Assembly (NCBI RefSeq): GCF_000302455.1
Contig: NZ_AMPO01000001.1
Location: forward strand, 65,001 to 129,000
Length of the DNA: 64,000 bases
From: Methanobacterium formicicum DSM 3637
GTDB taxonomy: Archaea; Methanobacteriota; Methanobacteria; Methanobacteriales; Methanobacteriaceae
Reading direction: 5' to 3'
Part shown: positions 62,724 to 64,000 of the stretch, piece after piece
Layout: each line of letters opens with the position of its first letter
How positions within the stretch are numbered: the first letter of the stretch is position 1
Translations under genes and position numbers: made by a program
The notes under the pieces: generated by a model
Seen by the model: the letters and a program-made list of their open reading frames with translations, nothing else
Databases searched by the model: none
What the model was told of the DNA's origin: nothing

Positions 62724-62873
62724 TCCGGAAGGTATTAATTAAGGTATAAAATATATGTTTATATACTAGACTAAATTCAATATTAGACTGAATACAGACG
62801 CCTAATAATCTTATCATTAATTAATAGAATAATTACAAAGTAATTGAAATAACTGCAGATGGGAGGAATCTTT

Positions 62874-63599
62874 TTGGAGGGAAAAAGTCGTGACCAGTTA
62901 CTAAGGGAAAAATTCAATCAGGGTGCTTCCTCTTACGACCGACAGAGAAAGCATGTGATTCCATGTCTGGAAGATCTTTACAGGATAACCTCTGATCTAG
63001 CCACGGTAAATAATTCTCAGCCCAAAATACTGGATTTAGGTGCTGGAACAGGACTTCTTACCAGTTACCTTCATGAACGCTATCCACAGGGGCATTTCAC
63101 TCTTCTGGACTTATCTGAGGAAATGCTGGAAGTGGCCAGAGCCAGGATGAACAGTGCTCCCCTGAACAATGATTCCGTTAACAATGATTCCAATTTTAGT
63201 TACATTGTTGGAAATTATTTAGAACATGATTTTGAAGGAACATTTGACATTGTGGTTTCATCCCTATCCATACATCACCTGGAACACCAGGATAAAAAGT
63301 TTCTGTACCAGAAGATCTATCAGCATCTTAACTCAGGAGGGGTTTTCATCAATGCGGACCAGGTTTTAGGACCACACCCTGCCAATGAAAAGGAATATCA
63401 AAGAAAGTGGATGGAAAAAATAGATGTTGGTTCCATTTCTGAGTCTGAAAAAAAGATAATCCTTGACCGTATGGAACTGGATAATCCCGCCAGTCTCCAG
63501 GATAACCTGAATTGGCTTGAGAAAATTGGGTTTAAGGATGTAGACGTTTATTACAAGTATTACAACTTCGTAGTGCTCTATGGTAAAAAAATAAACTAA
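62874..63599 (+). CDS. Class I SAM-dependent methyltransferase
   Basis: The protein of about 241 residues has F-N-Q-G-A-S-S-Y-D near the start and I-L-D-L-G-A-G-T-G-L near residue 50. It has V-V-S-S-L-S-I-H-H-L in common with the protein at 24770. It has a short N-N-D-S tandem repeat (15-bp DNA repeat near 63162-63191). TTG 62874 after GGGAGGAATCTTT is preferred to ATG 62859, whose own leader lacks a site. Substrate unknown. Confidence 0.82.
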   Translation: MEGKSRDQLLREKFNQGASSYDRQRKHVIPCLEDLYRITSDLATVNNSQPKILDLGAGTGLLTSYLHERYPQGHFTLLDLSEEMLEVARARMNSAPLNNDSVNNDSNFSYIVGNYLEHDFEGTFDIVVSSLSIHHLEHQDKKFLYQKIYQHLNSGGVFINADQVLGPHPANEKEYQRKWMEKIDVGSISESEKKIILDRMELDNPASLQDNLNWLEKIGFKDVDVYYKYYNFVVLYGKKIN

Positions 63600-63695
63600 T
63601 ACAAAACAGAATTTTAAACAGAATTTTATAAATTAAAAGATTTCAAATAACAGAATTTCAGTTGATTAATTACTGATTAACATGGGATGATGATT

Positions 63696-64000
63696 ATGGT
63701 GGGTGAAAACAAACTGGATAAAAAGATTAAAGAGTTAGCACTTAGGGAAGGTGCTGATTTTTACGGAGTGGCGGATCTTGCACCTGCAAATAATTTCATC
63801 CAGGATCAGGGCGGGGATGAAGTTGCATCATACCCACTTGCCATTTCACTGGGGATCAGGATCATGGATAGTATTGTGGATCAACTTCCCCACCGCAATG
63901 AAAAGGCAGTAGCAGTTAATTATCGGTACCACGGCTATAATATAATCAACAAGAGGTTGGATCTTTTAGCATCCCGTTTAAGCAGTCAGATCCAGAGGGA
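63696..64000 (+). CDS. QueG-like (epoxyqueuosine-reductase-type) iron-sulfur protein, cut by window edge
   Basis: The first 101 residues are in the window: K-E-L-A-L-R-E-G-A-D-F-Y-G-V-A-D-L, then P-L-A-I-S-L-G-I. This is the N-terminal domain also seen alone at 46820. A ferredoxin-like domain is expected beyond the edge. ATG 63696 with GGGATGAT upstream is chosen; in-frame ATGs at 63687 and 63690 are possible. Confidence 0.75.
   Translation, partial: MVGENKLDKKIKELALREGADFYGVADLAPANNFIQDQGGDEVASYPLAISLGIRIMDSIVDQLPHRNEKAVAVNYRYHGYNIINKRLDLLASRLSSQIQR

Overview
The window looks like the chromosome of a hydrogenotrophic methanogen of the Methanobacteriaceae, most likely a Methanobacterium species. 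The support is: formylmethanofuran:tetrahydromethanopterin formyltransferase (ftr); a ferredoxin plus geranylgeranyl reductase pair for archaeal lipid saturation; a family B DNA polymerase that stops just after its motif C, as in the split PolB of Methanobacteriales; a tRNA-Trp whose intron carries a box C/D guide; AT-rich spacers with TATA boxes; and GGTGAT/GGAGG-type ribosome binding sites. No CRISPR array, rRNA, insertion sequence or prophage was seen.

Layout. 1-1750: the tail of an unknown gene, then ferredoxin and geranylgeranyl reductase behind a palindromic promoter. 1820-10700: an accessory block with three paralogous TetR regulators, a probable five-gene operon (frameshifted alpha/beta hydrolase, condensation-type acyltransferase, DUF2284 protein, MoxR ATPase, VWA protein) and a TIGR00027-type methyltransferase. 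Two promoters here carry operator arrays with an exact 18-bp period that differ at one symmetric base. 10700-22160: housekeeping and ion genes (nnr, a 2-TM potassium channel with three C-terminal repeats, ftr, an AglD-like membrane protein, a phosphoesterase, an SPFH protein, TrkH, a YdjM-like protein, an MBL hydrolase). 22237-22502: tRNA-Trp with intron, and tRNA-Cys. 22700-29100: small membrane proteins, proC, two methyltransferases, a decayed transglutaminase-like gene, a RibD-like reductase and a flavodoxin-fold oxidoreductase.

29100-36670 is rich in envelope transport: two MacB-type ABC systems, three related small membrane proteins, two related winged-helix regulators and a PadR/HAAS pair. 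36900-47300 holds mixed metabolic genes, an aldo/keto reductase, GNAT proteins and a MarR/MFS efflux operon behind three operators with a 15-bp period. 47600-55640 holds a PadR-controlled ABC-2 exporter, an alpha/beta hydrolase, a YhgE/Pip-type membrane protein with operators flanking its TATA box, a TrmB-like regulator and a GNAT protein. 56100-64000 holds the PolB large part, nicotinate phosphoribosyltransferase, two isochorismatase-type hydrolases, a frameshifted membrane protein, a toroid-fold protein, a GNAT protein, a methyltransferase and the start of a QueG-like iron-sulfur protein that runs off the edge.

The window has many one-component regulators beside efflux or membrane-modifying genes. 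In most cases the presumed operator can be read next to the TATA box, so much of the region looks like an inducible envelope and drug-response toolkit. Two genes are broken by what looks like loss of one A in an A-run, which could be real decay or sequencing error. All functions are assigned by reading motifs, without database searches.
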